The notes under the pieces: generated by a model | What the model was told of the DNA's origin: nothing | What the model saw: only the letters and a program-made list of their open reading frames with translations | The model's database searches: none | Program-made: the position numbers and the translations under genes | Shown here: piece by piece, positions 5,414 through 6,678 of the stretch | How positions within the stretch are numbered: the first letter of the stretch is position 1 | Layout of the letters: the number at the start of each line of letters is the position of its first letter | DNA from: an uncultured Lachnospiraceae bacterium | GTDB lineage: Bacteria; Bacillota; Clostridia; Lachnospirales; Lachnospiraceae | Direction: 5' to 3' | Assembly (NCBI GenBank): GCA_947589175.1 | Contig: CANPZR010000138.1 | Span: 1-6,678 of the forward strand | Length of the DNA stretch: 6,678 nt

Positions 5414-5947
5414 TTGAGAAAAAAAGAAGGATTTTCTCTGGTCGAGTTGATTATCGTGCTGGGCATCATGGCGATTATGACCGGGCTTGCGGCCTTTGGC
5501 TTCGGGTATTTCCGGCTGGCGGACGCCAAGGAACTGGCCAACCAGATCAACAGCGGCCTGTCCGATTTGAAAACAGAAAATATGGCAAAGAGCAATCCGG
5601 TGTACATGCATTTGTATGAATACGATGGGGATTATTATATCGCGTTTGTAGAGGATAAAGAGGGCGATGGGGATGACCCGACAAAATGTCCGAATGATGG
5701 GACGGGTAACGCGGTGGGCGACAGCGGCATAAGCATTACCTATAATAAGGACGGGGCCAGTGGGAGCAGTTCCAGCATGGTCAGCCTCAAGGGGAATCCG
5801 CTGTGTTTTAACATCCAAAAAAAAGACGGCTCGTTTACTGCGATAGGGGGCAAATCGCTCCCGGAGGAAATTTACATTTCCGCGGACGGATTTGACTATA
5901 AAATTACAATTGTGAAAGATACCGGAAGGCATTATGTAGAAGGATAA
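5414..5947 (+). CDS. GspH/FimT-type minor prepilin
   Basis: The 177-residue product starts at TTG with a very short leader, MRKKEG, cut after Gly6, followed by FSLVELIIVLGIMAIMTGLAAF: Phe+1 and Glu+5 are both present. The membrane helix runs to about residue 33, then an amphipathic helix (ADAKELANQINSGLSDLKTE), then a beta-rich body with repeated YxY/IxF patterns. The overall length, and the ILGIMAIMTG-style helix followed by a helix and strands, resemble GspH/FimT minor pilins. Two cysteines (about 92 and 131) flank a Gly/Ser/Asp-rich loop and could form a disulfide. The gene sits after the repeat-rich gap and 18 bases before another prepilin, so it may open a second translation or transcription unit of the cluster. 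The prepilin identity is firm; the GspH/FimT subtype is tentative. Confidence 0.84.
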   Translation: MRKKEGFSLVELIIVLGIMAIMTGLAAFGFGYFRLADAKELANQINSGLSDLKTENMAKSNPVYMHLYEYDGDYYIAFVEDKEGDGDDPTKCPNDGTGNAVGDSGISITYNKDGASGSSSSMVSLKGNPLCFNIQKKDGSFTAIGGKSLPEEIYISADGFDYKITIVKDTGRHYVEG

Positions 5948-5965
5948 GGGAAGGATGGTGATCCT

Positions 5966-6646
5966 GTGAAAAAATTGAATAAAGAGGGTTTTTCCCTGAT
6001 TGAGCTGCTGATCGCCATTTCCATAACGGCTTTTATGACCCTGGCAATCGTCGGGCTTCTGGGGTACGGCTCCCGCAGCATGAGTCTGACCCAGGCCAAG
6101 GTGGCGCTTCAGAACCAGGCGAAGGACGCCGTGAACCATATTTCCGCCTATGTGCAGGAGGCGAGCGACGTAGAGTGGTACGACGAGACGGGGACGCCGC
6201 CCAAGACGGTAAAGTCGCCCAAGACGACGAATAAGAACGCGCTGGTGATTACAAAGACCACCGTGAATAATTCCGTGTCCAGCACCATGGATCCGACCAC
6301 CGGGAAAGCGGAGGGAAAGCCGACGGAGACGTCCACCTGGTATTATTACTGGCTGGAAGGGGACAGCGTTTACTTTATCTCCTATGATAATTATGCGGCA
6401 GAGAAAGGTATTCCTACTGGCCCCGCTGTGACGCCCGACTTTCCGGCGACACTGATGAGTGATGATGCGAAAGAAAATGAAAAACTTATTAAAAAACGAG
6501 TTCTGGTGGAAAATGTAAAGGACTTCCAATGCGAGGTAATAGAGGATGCTGATACCAAACGGAAGGTCGTGCGTGTGACGCTGACAATGGAAGATGATGT
6601 TTCCAGTTATGTTTGCAAAAAAGATATCTTTATGAGAAATCAGTGA
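5966..6646 (+). CDS. PilW/GspJ-type minor prepilin
   Basis: A GTG start lies 11 bases after GGGAAGGA (the GGGAAGG core starts at 5948). The leader is MKKLNKEG, cut after Gly8, then FSLIELLIAISITAFMTLAIVG, with Phe+1 and Glu+5. The 226-residue length, a helix with the pattern ALQNQAKDAVNHISAYVQEAS, and a beta-rich body with aromatic strands (TSTWYYYWLEGDSVYFISY) fit PilW/GspJ-type minor pilins. These help build the priming complex at the pilus tip. A Thr/Pro/Lys-rich stretch at about 75-125 is low in complexity. Cysteines at about 189 and 217 lie in the last strands (DFQCEVIED and SSYVCKKD) and could pair. It follows the GspH-like gene by 18 bases and precedes another start by 13 bases, so it is clearly in the same run of genes. 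Confidence 0.84.
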   Translation: MKKLNKEGFSLIELLIAISITAFMTLAIVGLLGYGSRSMSLTQAKVALQNQAKDAVNHISAYVQEASDVEWYDETGTPPKTVKSPKTTNKNALVITKTTVNNSVSSTMDPTTGKAEGKPTETSTWYYYWLEGDSVYFISYDNYAAEKGIPTGPAVTPDFPATLMSDDAKENEKLIKKRVLVENVKDFQCEVIEDADTKRKVVRVTLTMEDDVSSYVCKKDIFMRNQ

Positions 6647-6659
6647 GGAGGCGGCTGTG

Positions 6660-6678
6660 ATGAAAAATAAGAAAAATG
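6660..6678 (+). CDS. First codons of the next gene (cut by window)
   Basis: GAGGAGGCGG (from 6645) precedes an ATG at 6660, with an in-frame GTG directly before it at 6657. Only MKNKKN is visible. A short lysine-rich start in this position would suit another prepilin or PilX-like leader, but six residues cannot prove it. Confidence 0.55.

Noticed and set aside
5373..5417. A 14-codon upstream frame whose stop overlaps the TTG start
   Set aside because: No ribosome site precedes its ATG and it covers the real ribosome site; probably chance.
5357..6529. A 390-residue open frame on the minus strand
   Set aside because: It lies wholly antisense to two clear prepilin genes, is rich in Arg, His and Ile as expected of a shadow frame, and shows no recognisable domain.

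Overview
The window is a slice of a type IV pilus (T4P) biogenesis locus, with every supported gene on the + strand. The genes use strong AGGAGG-like ribosome binding sites with some GTG and TTG starts. The T4P set lacks a PilP or PilQ secretin gene here, and the intergenic regions are AT-rich against moderately GC-rich genes. These traits fit a Gram-positive Clostridia-type bacterium, possibly Lachnospiraceae. That placement is inference from style and gene order, not from a marker gene.

Layout. Bases 1-855 hold the 3' part of a PilM-PilN fusion: the end of a PilM actin-like domain, then a PilN-type membrane protein. Bases 874-1602 hold a PilO-like protein. A 129-base gap follows, with a palindrome that overlaps the pilO stop, a second hairpin with a T-run, and an imperfect 30-base duplication. 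Next come a large PilV-type prepilin (1732-2796) and a very large PilX-like prepilin with a beta-helix-like body (2802 onward). The PilX-like reading frame breaks at about 4630 and resumes in the -1 frame to 5170, so it is probably one gene of about 789 residues interrupted by a single-base indel. A 243-base gap (5171-5413) again carries a palindrome overlapping the stop, a terminator-like hairpin and a degenerate tandem array. Then come a GspH/FimT-type prepilin (5414-5947, TTG start), a PilW/GspJ-type prepilin (5966-6646), and the first codons of another gene at the right edge.

How the genes work together. By family knowledge, PilM, PilN and PilO form the inner-membrane assembly platform that links the cytoplasmic motor to the growing pilus. 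The four prepilin-like proteins would be cut by a prepilin peptidase (not in this window) and form a minor-pilin priming or tip complex. The oversized PilX-like protein is the best candidate for an exposed tip or adhesive subunit.

The most notable points are the pentapeptide-repeat leader of the PilX-like protein, which carries several motifs resembling prepilin cleavage sites; the reading-frame break in that gene; and two unusual intergenic regions of the same design, each with a palindrome that takes in the preceding gene's last codon(s) and stop.
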